The notes below the pieces were generated by a model that saw nothing but the letters and a program-made list of their open reading frames with translations, did not search any database and had not been told where the DNA came from. The position numbers were made by a program, and so were the translations under genes. From positions 682,001 to 746,000 of the forward strand of contig NZ_BSSM01000001.1 of NCBI RefSeq assembly GCF_030269125.1: 64,000 nucleotides of DNA, written 5' to 3'. Source of the stretch: Streptomyces hygroscopicus subsp. hygroscopicus. Its GTDB lineage: Bacteria > Actinomycetota > Actinomycetes > Streptomycetales > Streptomycetaceae. Shown here piece after piece: positions 28,449-36,429 of the stretch (positions are counted from its first letter, which is position 1; the number at the start of each line of letters is the position of its first letter).

Positions 28449-29308
28449 ACGCCCGCGCCTTCGGGGACCAGCCGGTCGCGGGCGATGTTGCGTTCCAGCA
28501 GGCTGGTGGACGCCTGCACGCCCACCCCGCTCGCGGGGTCCACCACGGGCAGCCGGCCGTCGGCGGCCTTCAGCCCGGCGAGCGCCGAGTCCATCGCCTC
28601 GTGCGCGGCGAACAGACAGGGCGTGCTGTAGATGGCGACGTCGACGCCGAGTTCGGAGAGTTCGCCGAGGGACAGGCGCGGGGACTTGCCGCCCGCGATC
28701 TGGTTGAACAGCAGCGGCTTGTCGCCGACCGCCTCCCGGATCCGCTTGATCCACTCGACGCTGCGCACCCCGTCGACCAGGACCACGTCGGCGTCGGTCG
28801 CGGCGAGCCGCTCCGCGCGGTGCAGGATGTCGTGCTCGTCGGTCGCGTCGGTGCGGGCGACGACGACCAGGTCCTTGCGGGTCTCCAGGACCTGGTGGAG
28901 CTTCTCCAGGTACTCCTCCAGCGGCAGTACCTGCTTGCCGTCCGCGTGGCCGCAGCGGCGGGGCCGCTTCTGGTCCTCAAGGATCACCCCGGAGGCGCCG
29001 ATGCGCTCCAGGCCCTCGACGACGTGACAGGCGACCTCGGGGTCGACGTACCCGTCGTCGATGTCCACGAGGAGGTGGTGGTGCGGGAACGCGCCCCGCA
29101 GTCGCTGGACGAAGGCCACCATGTCGGGCCAGGCGATGAATCCGATGTCCGGCAGGCCGTAGTACGAGGCCGCGAAGCCGAATCCGGAGACGAACATCCC
29201 GTCGTAGTGCTTGGCCGCGATCGACGCCGAATACATGTCGTAGACGCCGATCAGCGGTGTGGTCCCGGGCCCGGCGATGCGATCGCGCAGCTTCTTCCCG
29301 TAGGTCAA
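28445..29308 (-). CDS. Isocitrate lyase/PEP mutase-family protein with the Cys-Gly-His lyase loop
   Basis: 287 residues. LIGVYDMYSASIAAKHYDGM is the N-terminal strand, VDIDDGYVDPEVACHVVEGL the metal-binding region, and GVILEDQKRPRRCGHADGKQ contains the R-R-C-G-H loop that holds the catalytic Cys of isocitrate and methylisocitrate lyases. VVARTDATDEHDILHRAERL follows. The enzyme probably cleaves a 2-hydroxy tri- or dicarboxylate into a 2-oxo acid and succinate-like product; the substrate is not clear. TTG at 29306-29308 is chosen because AAGGAG stands seven bases before it. The next gene, a small secreted protein, overlaps its stop. Confidence 0.82.
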   Translation of the reverse strand: MTYGKKLRDRIAGPGTTPLIGVYDMYSASIAAKHYDGMFVSGFGFAASYYGLPDIGFIAWPDMVAFVQRLRGAFPHHHLLVDIDDGYVDPEVACHVVEGLERIGASGVILEDQKRPRRCGHADGKQVLPLEEYLEKLHQVLETRKDLVVVARTDATDEHDILHRAERLAATDADVVLVDGVRSVEWIKRIREAVGDKPLLFNQIAGGKSPRLSLGELSELGVDVAIYSTPCLFAAHEAMDSALAGLKAADGRLPVVDPASGVGVQASTSLLERNIARDRLVPEGAGV

Positions 29309-29579
29309 GGTCCGGCTCCTTCTGTGGGTATGCGAGAGCGGCGGCGAGAGCCACCGCACCTTAAAAGCCCTTTACCAAGCCAAGAGCATCTCTAGGTACT
29401 CACATTGACTTGACATGACGCCAGCTTTACTCACTCGGGTGGCGTAGTCCGTTCACCGCAGAAACGTCACTTGGGGAGCCGATCCGTCCGGACGGTCCGC
29501 CGTTCAGGTGAGCCGGGAGGTCCGGGAGGCGGGCCCGGGACGGACTCGCGGTCGGTGACGGCCCGCCGGCGCGACGGCC
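29309..29579. other. AT-richer divergent intergenic region
   Basis: About 270 bp separates the minus-strand lyase-family gene from the plus-strand VOC gene. The part from 29359 to 29440 is clearly AT-richer than its surroundings (CCTTAAAAGCCC, TTTACCAAGCC, TGACTTGACATGAC) and probably holds the promoter of the lyase gene, but no convincing paired -35/-10 can be named. No ORF in it looks real. Confidence 0.5.
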
Positions 29580-29608
29580 TTGAACGGGGCGGCGGTTGAC
29601 CGTAGCCT
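29580..29608 (+). promoter_or_regulatory. Vegetative promoter for a leaderless VOC gene
   Basis: TTGAAC (29580-29585), a 17-bp spacer and TAGCCT (29603-29608) form a near-ideal housekeeping sigma promoter. Eight bases later comes GTG at 29617, so the transcript should start at or next to the start codon. This argues against the TTG at 29596 as a start, because it lies upstream of the expected +1. Confidence 0.75.
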
Positions 29609-29616
29609 CCCACGGG

Positions 29617-30249
29617 GTGAACGCCATTCCCGCGTATCTGGACCATCTCGTCCTCGCCACCCCCGATCTGGACGCCACCGTCGCGGAGTTCGCGCGGCGC
29701 ACCGGCGTGACCCCCGCGCCCGGCGGCGCGCACCTCGGCCATGGCACCAGGAACCATCTGGTGGGCCTGGGCGGCCGGGCCTATCTGGAGATCGTCGGCC
29801 CGGACCCGGAGCAGCACGGGCCGGTCGGGGAGCGGCCGTTCGGGGTCGACCGGCTTCCCGGGCCGCGCGTGCTGACCTGGGCGATCAGTCCGCCGGACCT
29901 GGACGAGGCGATCGCGGCGGCCCGCGCGCGGGGCTACGACCCCGGTCCCGCGCACCCGATGAGCCGACGCACCCCGGACGGCACGGTGCTGCGCTGGCGG
30001 CTGACCGGCGGCGAACAGGCGCACCCCTCGGGCCTGGTCCCGTTCCTGATCGACTGGGGCGACTCACGCCACCCCGCCGCCTCGGGGCTGCCCGTCACCC
30101 CGTTGCTGGAGGTGTCCGCGACGGTGCCGGGGCCGGAGGAGGTGAGCGGCCCGCTGACGGCGCTGGGCACGCGGCTCGCCCTGGCGGAGGGACCGGAGGC
30201 GCTCACGTTCACGGTGGACACGCCCAACGGGCCGGTCACGTTCGGCTGA
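29617..30249 (+). CDS. VOC/glyoxalase-like domain protein
   Basis: 210 residues. IPAYLDHLVLATPDLDATVA is the first beta-alpha-beta-beta-beta unit of the vicinal oxygen chelate fold, with the His (DHLVLA) usual for a metal ligand. GGRAYLEIVGPDPEQHGPVG supplies a conserved Glu, and the second half (PLLEVSATVPGPEEVSGPL) is a weaker repeat. It resembles the Glyoxalase_3 group, whose reactions are mostly unknown. The start was set by the promoter eight bases upstream. It is followed by a second VOC gene in the same direction, apparently with its own promoter. Confidence 0.82.
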   Translation: MNAIPAYLDHLVLATPDLDATVAEFARRTGVTPAPGGAHLGHGTRNHLVGLGGRAYLEIVGPDPEQHGPVGERPFGVDRLPGPRVLTWAISPPDLDEAIAAARARGYDPGPAHPMSRRTPDGTVLRWRLTGGEQAHPSGLVPFLIDWGDSRHPAASGLPVTPLLEVSATVPGPEEVSGPLTALGTRLALAEGPEALTFTVDTPNGPVTFG

Positions 30250-30312
30250 CCCCGCGGCCCGGTGTCCGATTCCTTCAAGACCCCTGCCCCGGCCGCCGCC
30301 TACCGTGCCCCC

Positions 30313-30714
30313 ATGACCGCACACTTCGCCCTGATCGGCCTGGTGGCCTCCGACATGGCCGCCTCGCTCGCCTTCTACCGCCGCCTCGGACTGGTCTTTC
30401 CCGAGGGCTCCGAGGCCCTGCCGCACGCCGAGGCCGGGCTGCCCGGCGGATCGGTCCTCGCCCTCGACACCGAGGAGACCGTCCGCTCCTTCCGCCCCGG
30501 CTGGCGCCCGCCCGCCGCCGGGGGCCGGGTCTCGCTCGCCTTCCGGTGCGGGGCGCCCGCGGCGGTCGACGCGCTCTACGCGGACCTCGTGGGCGCCGGG
30601 TACCACGGGGAGTCGGCGCCGTGGGACGCCGTCTGGGGGCAGCGGTACGCCATCGTCCTCGACCCCGACGGCAACGGCGTCGACCTGTTCGCGCCGCTAC
30701 CGGCCGCCGAGTAG
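30313..30714 (+). CDS. VOC/glyoxalase-family protein
   Basis: 133 residues, a single-repeat-pair VOC protein. FALIGLVASDMAASLAFYRR is the typical start, and WGQRYAIVLDPDGNGVDLFA the typical end with the DPDGNxxxLF motif. Members act as glyoxalases, dioxygenases or antibiotic-binding proteins; the substrate is unknown. ATG at 30313 lies six bases after TACCGT (30301-30306), so the message may be leaderless. The 3' end overlaps the convergent AraC gene by 18 bp. Confidence 0.88.
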   Translation: MTAHFALIGLVASDMAASLAFYRRLGLVFPEGSEALPHAEAGLPGGSVLALDTEETVRSFRPGWRPPAAGGRVSLAFRCGAPAAVDALYADLVGAGYHGESAPWDAVWGQRYAIVLDPDGNGVDLFAPLPAAE

Positions 30715-31389
30715 CTCCCCGAGCGGCATGCCCGCCAACTGCCTCACCTCGCGCGCGAGGTGGGGCTGGTCGGCGTACCCCGCGCGGATCGCCGTCTCGG
30801 CGTACGGCACGCCCGCGCGGGCCAGCGCGAGCGCCCGGCGCAGGCGCAGGACGCGGGCCAGGGTCTTGGGGCCGTAACCGAAGGCGCCGAGGCAGCGACG
30901 GTGCAGGGTGCGCGTGCCGAGGCCGAGTTCGGCGGCCGTGGCGGCGACCGGGCGGCCCTCGTCGAGGCGTCGCACCAGCCGGTGCACCCATGGCTCGGGC
31001 GCCGCCGCCCGCGCCGCCGCGTCCAGGGCGATGTCCTCCAGGGCCGTCGCCGGGTCGGCCGCCGCCGCCATGCGGTCGCGCAGCCGGCGCACCCGGGCGG
31101 CGGGCCACAGATCGGCCAGCTCCACCCGCTGGTCGAGGAGTTCGCGCGCCGGGACGCCGAGCAGCACGGGGGCGATGCCGGGCTGGAAGCGGACACCCGC
31201 CCAGCGGCGGGCCGGGCCCTCGGGGAGGTACGGGCGGGTGTCGGGCCCGGCGACCAGCAGACGTTCCTCGTCCCACAGCAGGTCCATGCAGCCGTCGGGG
31301 AGCACCGGCCGGACGGCGGCCGGGTCGGGGACGGGCTCGTTCGTCCACACCACCGCGCCGGTCAGCCGGGAGGTCCGTTCCGCGTACAC
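30697..31389 (-). CDS. AraC-family transcriptional regulator
   Basis: 230 residues. The N-terminal part (VRPVLPDGCMDLLWDEERLL, GVRFQPGIAPVLLGVPAREL) is the ligand-domain type found in actinobacterial AraC regulators carrying a DUF6597-like N-terminus. Residues about 140-225 are the DNA-binding part: VAATAAELGLGTRTLHRRCL, and AIRAGYADQPHLAREVRQLA for the second helix-turn-helix. GTG at 31387-31389 stands seven bases after TACGCT, again suggesting a leaderless message. It converges with, and overlaps by 18 bp, a VOC gene that it may regulate. Confidence 0.9.
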   Translation of the reverse strand: MYAERTSRLTGAVVWTNEPVPDPAAVRPVLPDGCMDLLWDEERLLVAGPDTRPYLPEGPARRWAGVRFQPGIAPVLLGVPARELLDQRVELADLWPAARVRRLRDRMAAAADPATALEDIALDAAARAAAPEPWVHRLVRRLDEGRPVAATAAELGLGTRTLHRRCLGAFGYGPKTLARVLRLRRALALARAGVPYAETAIRAGYADQPHLAREVRQLAGMPLGELLGGR

Positions 31390-31440
31390 GGCCGCCAGCG
31401 TACGACGGCGGCGGGGACCCGGTCCGGTGACCTGGTCAGA

Positions 31441-32718
31441 TCACCACCGGCGGTGGGGGGTGTCGCCGCCGTTCCCCCCGCCGTCGAGGTACGGGCCGTC
31501 GCCGGGGGCCTGGGAGCCGCCGCCGTTCACGCGCGGACCGTCGCCGTCCACCCGGGAGCCGTCCCCCTTGGCCTGCTCCCTGGTCCCCCTGCCCTCCCTG
31601 CCCGCCCCCTGCGCGCCCCGCGCATGCCCCCGCAGCCGCGACGTCACGTCCTCGGGCGGCAGGAACCGGGACCACCGCTCGGGGAACTCGGACGGCATGT
31701 CGGGATCGTCCGGGTCGCTCTCCCGCGCCGCCGCCGCACGCGCCACGTACTCGGCGACCTGCGCCTCCCGCGCCCGCTCGTTGGCCTCACGCGCGGCGGC
31801 CGTGGCGGCGGCCGGCCAGACCCGGTCGATCGCGGCGTTGACCGCCGCGCCGACCAGCACGGCGAAGGCGGACACCCCGATCCAGAGCATGACGGCGACG
31901 GACGCGGCGAGGGAGCCGTAGATCGTGGCGCCCTCGATCGTGTGCACGAGGTAGATGCGCAGCAGGAAGCTGCCGAGGACCCACATGGCGAGGGCCACCA
32001 GGGCGCCCGGGACGTCCTCGATCCACGGCGAGCGCACCGGCACGGACACGTGGTACAGCGTGGTCAGGAAGACGACGGACAGGACGATGACGACCGGCCA
32101 GTACAGGACCTGCACCACCGTCTCCGACCAGGGCACCACCCGTACCACCGCGTCCGGTCCCGCGACCATCAGCGGCAGTGCCACCGAACCGATCAGCAGC
32201 GCCACGATGAACAGCACGAAGGACATGATCCGGGTGCGGACGATGCCCCGGACTCCGTCGAGGCCGTACATGACGGTGATGGTGTCGATGAAGACGTTCA
32301 CCGCGCGGGAGCCGGACCACAGGGCGAACAGGAAGCCGAGGGAGATGACATCGGGCCGGCCGCCTTTTATCACGTCGTGCAGGATCGGCTCGGTGATCTC
32401 CTTGACACCCTTGTCGGACAGGACGGTCCGGGAGGCTTCGAGGAGGTTGGTCTCCAGGCTGCCGATGGTGTGCGCGCCGGTCCAGGTGTCCACGTAGGCG
32501 AGCAGCCCGATGAGGCAGAGCAGCAGCGGGGGAACGGACAGCAGGGTGAAGAACGCGGCCTCGGCGGCGAGGCCGAGGATGCGGTACTCCATGCAGGAGT
32601 TGACGGTGTCCTTGAGCAGCAGCCAGGCGGTCCTGCGCTTGGATACGTTCCGGTAGAGGGCGCGGGCCCGGTGGAGCCGTCCGACCGGCCGTTCGGGGGA
32701 ATCACTCGCTGGCTGCAC
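31441..32718 (-). CDS. YihY/virulence factor BrkB-family inner-membrane protein
   Basis: 425 residues. The core (residues about 30-310) has six membrane helices with family patterns such as AAEAAFFTLLSVPPLLLCLI, FLFALWSGSRAVNVFIDTIT and YGSLAASVAVMLWIGVSAFA. A charged, then Gly/Asp-rich C-terminal tail of about 115 residues follows (DGSRVDGDGPRVNGGG), predicted disordered. Function is not established; such proteins were once mis-annotated as ribonuclease BN. GTG at 32716-32718 follows TACCGT after six bases, suggesting a leaderless mRNA. The low-complexity tail is longer than in most homologues I know. Confidence 0.88.
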   Translation of the reverse strand: MQPASDSPERPVGRLHRARALYRNVSKRRTAWLLLKDTVNSCMEYRILGLAAEAAFFTLLSVPPLLLCLIGLLAYVDTWTGAHTIGSLETNLLEASRTVLSDKGVKEITEPILHDVIKGGRPDVISLGFLFALWSGSRAVNVFIDTITVMYGLDGVRGIVRTRIMSFVLFIVALLIGSVALPLMVAGPDAVVRVVPWSETVVQVLYWPVVIVLSVVFLTTLYHVSVPVRSPWIEDVPGALVALAMWVLGSFLLRIYLVHTIEGATIYGSLAASVAVMLWIGVSAFAVLVGAAVNAAIDRVWPAAATAAAREANERAREAQVAEYVARAAAARESDPDDPDMPSEFPERWSRFLPPEDVTSRLRGHARGAQGAGREGRGTREQAKGDGSRVDGDGPRVNGGGSQAPGDGPYLDGGGNGGDTPHRRW

Positions 32719-32807
32719 GACCCAACGGTATCCGCAGCGACGGGCCGCCCTCACCACGCGGGGCGGTCCGGCGACCGGCTCCGCGCGTCCCGCGCCCGGC
32801 CGTCCCG

Positions 32808-32900
32808 TTTCCTCCCACCGCCCCGCCCGGTGTCCTCCCACCACCCCGCCCTGTGTCCTCCCACCACCCCGCCCTGTGTCCTCCCACCACCCCGGCCGCC
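32808..32900. repeat. 23-bp direct tandem repeat, about four copies
   Basis: The unit TGTCCTCCCACCACCCCGCC plus three bases starts at 32831, 32854 and 32877 with exact 23-bp spacing. A diverged copy precedes it from about 32808. It lies in the noncoding gap between the divergent YihY-type and AidB-like genes, close to the latter's start region. Confidence 0.88.
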
Positions 32901-32952
32901 CTGTGCCACCCTGGAGGCCATCACCGCCGCCGTCCCGGGTAGGTTCACAAGC

Positions 32953-34590
32953 ATGGCAGGCATCTCCACCCACACCGTGACGAACCAGCCGCCCCCACTG
33001 ATCGGCCACGACCTCTTCGCCGGCGACCGGGCACTGGTGGACGCCGTCGAGCGGTACACACCGCGGGAACTGCTGGACGAGGCGCGCGCGGAGCTGTCCG
33101 CGCTGGGGCGGGCCGGGGGCTCGGCGCAGGTGCAGGAGTGGGGCAGGCAGGCGGAGGAACAGCCGCCCCGGCTGCACACCCATGACCGGTACGGCCACCG
33201 GATCGACGAGGTGGAGTTCCACCCGGCCTGGCACCGGCTGCTCGGCAAGGGCGTCTCGGCCGGGCTGACCGGCGCCTGGACCCGGCCCGCCGGGCATGTG
33301 CGCAGGGCGGCCGGGTTCCTGCTGTGGACCCAGGTGGCGGCGGGCACGTGCTGTCCGCTGTCCATGACCCACGCGGCCGTGCCCGCGCTGCGCACCGATC
33401 CCGCGCTCGCCGCCGTCTGGGAGCCGCGGGTGACCTCCACGGTCTACGACCCCGACCTGCGGCCCGCCGCGCGCAAGCCCGGCGCGCTCTTCGGGATGGG
33501 CATGACCGAGAAGCAGGGCGGCAGCGACGTCCGCGCGAACACCACCCGCGCCCGCCCGCTCGCGGAGGCGGGCGCCTACGCGCTCACCGGGCACAAGTGG
33601 TTCTGCTCCGCCCCGATGTCGGACGCCTTCCTGGTGCTGGCGCAGGCGCCCGAGGGTCTGACCTGCTTCCTGGTGCCGCGCGTCCTGGAGGACGGCACGC
33701 GCAACGTCTTCCTGCTCCAGCGGCTGAAGGACAAGCTGGGCAACCGCTCCAACGCCTCCGCCGAGGTCGAGTTCGACGGCACCTGGGCGCGCCGGGTCGG
33801 CGAGGAGGGGCGCGGGGTGCGCACCATCATCGGGATGGTCGCGGCGACCCGGCTCGACTGCGCGCTCGGTTCGGCGGGCCTGATGCGGCAGGCGGTGGCG
33901 CAGGCGGTGCACCACTGCGCGTACCGCGAGGCGTTCGGCGGCCGGCTGCTCGACAAGCCGCTGATGCGCAACGTGCTCGCGGACCTCGCGCTGGAGTCGG
34001 AGGCGGCGACCGCGCTGGCGCTGCGGCTCGCGGCGGCCTACGACGACGGGGGCGAACGGGAGCGCGCCTTCCTGCGGCTCGCGGTGCCGGCCGCCAAGTA
34101 CTGGATCACCAAGCGGTGCGCGCCCGTGGTGGTCGAGGCGGCCGAGTGCCTGGGCGGCAACGGGTACGTGGAGGAGTCGGGGCTGCCCCGGCTGGTGCGC
34201 GAGTCGCCGCTCAACTCCGTGTGGGAGGGCGCCGGGAACGTACAGGCGCTCGACGTGCTGCGGGCACTCCGGCGGGAGCCGGCCGCGCTGGACGCGTGTC
34301 TGACGGAGATCGGGCAGGCGCACGGCGCCGACCACCGGCTGGACCGGGCGGTGAAGGACCTGTTCACCGAACTCGCCGATCTGGCCGACGCGGAGGGCCG
34401 GGCGCGGCGGCTGGTGGAGCGGCTCGCGGTGGTGCTCCAGGGCTCGCTGCTGGTGCGGCACGCGCCGCCGGAGGTCGCCGACGCGTTCTGCGCCTCACGG
34501 CTCGGCGGCGATCACGGCGGGACGTTCGGGACGCTGCCGGGGGGTCTGGACCTGGCGTCGGTGGTGGAGCGGGCGCGCCCGGTCTCCTGA
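32953..34590 (+). CDS. Acyl-CoA dehydrogenase family protein, AidB-like
   Basis: 545 residues, the length of the AidB group rather than the shorter mitochondrial-type enzymes. GMGMTEKQGGSDVRANTT is the AidB-type FAD-binding signature, YALTGHKWFCSAPMSDAFLV the middle beta domain, and ECLGGNGYVEESGLPRLVRE the C-terminal signature with the base region. The extra C-terminal domain (residues about 430-545) is the part that binds DNA in Escherichia coli AidB. The protein may protect against alkylation damage or act on an acyl-CoA. ATG at 32953 has GTAGGTT upstream. It is followed by a strong terminator, so it stands alone. The alkylation-repair genes lie 30 kb away. Confidence 0.88.
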   Translation: MAGISTHTVTNQPPPLIGHDLFAGDRALVDAVERYTPRELLDEARAELSALGRAGGSAQVQEWGRQAEEQPPRLHTHDRYGHRIDEVEFHPAWHRLLGKGVSAGLTGAWTRPAGHVRRAAGFLLWTQVAAGTCCPLSMTHAAVPALRTDPALAAVWEPRVTSTVYDPDLRPAARKPGALFGMGMTEKQGGSDVRANTTRARPLAEAGAYALTGHKWFCSAPMSDAFLVLAQAPEGLTCFLVPRVLEDGTRNVFLLQRLKDKLGNRSNASAEVEFDGTWARRVGEEGRGVRTIIGMVAATRLDCALGSAGLMRQAVAQAVHHCAYREAFGGRLLDKPLMRNVLADLALESEAATALALRLAAAYDDGGERERAFLRLAVPAAKYWITKRCAPVVVEAAECLGGNGYVEESGLPRLVRESPLNSVWEGAGNVQALDVLRALRREPAALDACLTEIGQAHGADHRLDRAVKDLFTELADLADAEGRARRLVERLAVVLQGSLLVRHAPPEVADAFCASRLGGDHGGTFGTLPGGLDLASVVERARPVS

Positions 34591-34651
34591 GACGCCGTAC
34601 CGACGACGGGGGTTGCTCGCCGCCCTGGCCGGAAACCGCCGGTGCCCGGCC

Positions 34652-34685
34652 GGGGGTGGTGCTGCGCCGACACGGCACCACCCCC
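34652..34685 (+). terminator. Hairpin terminator after the AidB-like gene
   Basis: GGGGGTGGTGC at 34652-34662 pairs perfectly with GCACCACCCCC at 34675-34685 over a 12-base loop, about 60 bp past the stop. The rest of the 330-bp gap to the next gene holds no convincing ORF. Confidence 0.8.
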
Positions 34686-34919
34686 GCCGCATGGGCCCGT
34701 TGCGGCCCGTGGACGCCGCGACGGGCGTCCTGGTCAAGTCTCGGCGGGGTTCCGACGGTTCACCAGGGTTGCAGGGGGTTGCAACTTGTCGGCGCACATG
34801 CGCGGAGTCTGTGCCTCCGGCCTGCCCGGACCGGCAGTATGTGAGGAGCGGCCGACCGGAAAGCGCCGCCCGGAGAGCCGAAGAGTTGTGCGCGACCCCC
34901 TTCGCCGGGAGGAGAACCC

Positions 34920-36230
34920 GTGGTGAACCCGCCGATGAACGTGGCGCGCCTGGCCGCCGTGGACGCGGCGCAGGCGGCGCGGGTGCTCAGCGAGGTGCGC
35001 GAGGCCACGCTCGCCGGCCAGCGCGGGCCGCTCGCGCCCCGGCCGGTGATCGAGCAGTCCTGGGGCCGGGTGCTGCGCAGCGGCGTCGACCCGGACCGCG
35101 ACTTCAGATCCCGGCTGCTGCCCCCGGACGAGGTGCGACGGCGACGCGAGCAGTCGCCGCTGCGGCATGTGCTGCCGGTGCTGCGCGAGGGGCTGCTTCC
35201 GGTCGCGGACGTGGCCCAGCACATCATGGTCGTCGCGGACGCCGACGGGCGCGTGCTGTGGCGCGAGGGCTCGGTCCCGGTACTGCGCAAGGCGGACGGG
35301 CTCGGCTTGGAGCCGGGCGCGGACTGGCGTGAGGACGTCGTCGGCACCAACGGGGTGGGCACCCCCGCGGTCGTACGGCGGCCGGTCCAGGTGTTCGCCG
35401 CCGAGCACTTCGTGCGGTCGCACACCTCGTGGGTGTGTACGGGGGCACCGATCACCGATCCCCGGGACGGCCGGCTGCTCGGGGTGGTGGATCTCAGCGG
35501 CCCGCTGGAGACCGTGCATCCGGCGACGCTCGCCTGGGTGGACGCGGTGGCGAAGCTGGCCGAGGCACGGCTGCGGGAGCTGCACGTGGGCTCGCTGGAG
35601 CGGCTGCGCACGGTGGCGGCGCCGGTGCTGGCGCGACTGGACGGGCGGGCGCTGGTGGTCGACCGGGACGGCTGGTCGGCGGCCGTGACCGGGATGCCGT
35701 ACCTGCGGCGGGTGACGCTGCCCAAGGCGCTGGTGCCGGGCCGCCGGTGGCTGGCCGCGCTCGGCTGGTGCGCGGTGGAGCCACTCGGCGAGGGCTGGCT
35801 GCTGCGGGCCGACGGGGAGCCGCACGCCGCGGCCGCCTCCCGCGTCGTGCTGGACCTGTCCCGGCCGGAGCGCGCCACGGTGACCGTGTCGGTGTCCGCG
35901 TCGGCCGGCTCCTGGTCGCGGGAACTGAGCCCGCGCCATGCCGAGTTGCTGTTCCTGCTGACCGAACACCCGGGCGGGCGCGGGGCGGCGGAACTGGCCG
36001 GGGATCTCTTCGGCGACCCGACACGCACGGTGACGGTGCGGGCGGAGATGTCGCGGATCCGCCGCTATCTCGGGGGACTTCTCCAGCATCGGCCGTATCG
36101 TTTCTCTGATACGGCCGACATCGAGGTCGTGCTGCCCGATGACCCCCGTGACCTGCTGCCACGCTCCACGGCCGCGGCGGTGGCGCACCGGCGGACGGTG
36201 CCGCGGCGGGACCGCCCGAGACCCGCGTGA
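34920..36230 (+). CDS. GAF-domain transcriptional regulator (AcoR-like, without the sigma-54 domain)
   Basis: 436 residues. An N-terminal helical region (RPVIEQSWGRVLRSGVDPDR) and a GAF domain with WREDVVGTNGVGTPAVVRRP and SHTSWVCTGAPITDPRDGRL match the sensor half of AcoR-type activators. The AAA+ sigma-54 module is replaced by a C-terminal winged-helix-like region (LSPRHAELLFLLTEHPGGRG, TVTVRAEMSRIRRYLGGLLQ). This form is common in actinomycetes. GTG at 34920 has GGAGGAG at ideal distance; a second GTG follows directly and an ATG lies at 34935. No aldehyde or alcohol dehydrogenase target is adjacent here. Confidence 0.88.
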   Translation: MVNPPMNVARLAAVDAAQAARVLSEVREATLAGQRGPLAPRPVIEQSWGRVLRSGVDPDRDFRSRLLPPDEVRRRREQSPLRHVLPVLREGLLPVADVAQHIMVVADADGRVLWREGSVPVLRKADGLGLEPGADWREDVVGTNGVGTPAVVRRPVQVFAAEHFVRSHTSWVCTGAPITDPRDGRLLGVVDLSGPLETVHPATLAWVDAVAKLAEARLRELHVGSLERLRTVAAPVLARLDGRALVVDRDGWSAAVTGMPYLRRVTLPKALVPGRRWLAALGWCAVEPLGEGWLLRADGEPHAAAASRVVLDLSRPERATVTVSVSASAGSWSRELSPRHAELLFLLTEHPGGRGAAELAGDLFGDPTRTVTVRAEMSRIRRYLGGLLQHRPYRFSDTADIEVVLPDDPRDLLPRSTAAAVAHRRTVPRRDRPRPA

Positions 36231-36429
36231 CGGCGGGGCCCGGCGGTTCCGGCGGGACTTCCGGGTATTTGCGGGGTCTTCGCCCTGCGCGGACCGTCAC
36301 TGCCGTAGCATCCCCTGAGGGTCCGGACGCGGCGTCAACGTAGGGACCGGTGGGCGCAGTTGGTCCGTACCGGCCGGGGCCGGGGCGACGGCGTGCGCCG
36401 GAGTGGAAGGGCCCTGAAGAGGGGACGAC

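Noticed and set aside
24332..29308. Two PEP-mutase-family genes considered as part of a phosphonate cluster
   Set aside because: No phosphonopyruvate decarboxylase, aminotransferase or other phosphonate gene is nearby, and one protein carries the isocitrate-lyase-type Cys loop.
31441..32718. Annotation as ribonuclease BN
   Set aside because: YihY/BrkB membrane proteins were historically mislabelled as RNase BN; no nuclease motif is present.
34801..34926. 42-codon plus-strand frame with two Cys before the GAF regulator
   Set aside because: It has no ribosome binding site of its own and overlaps the regulator's start; probably fortuitous.
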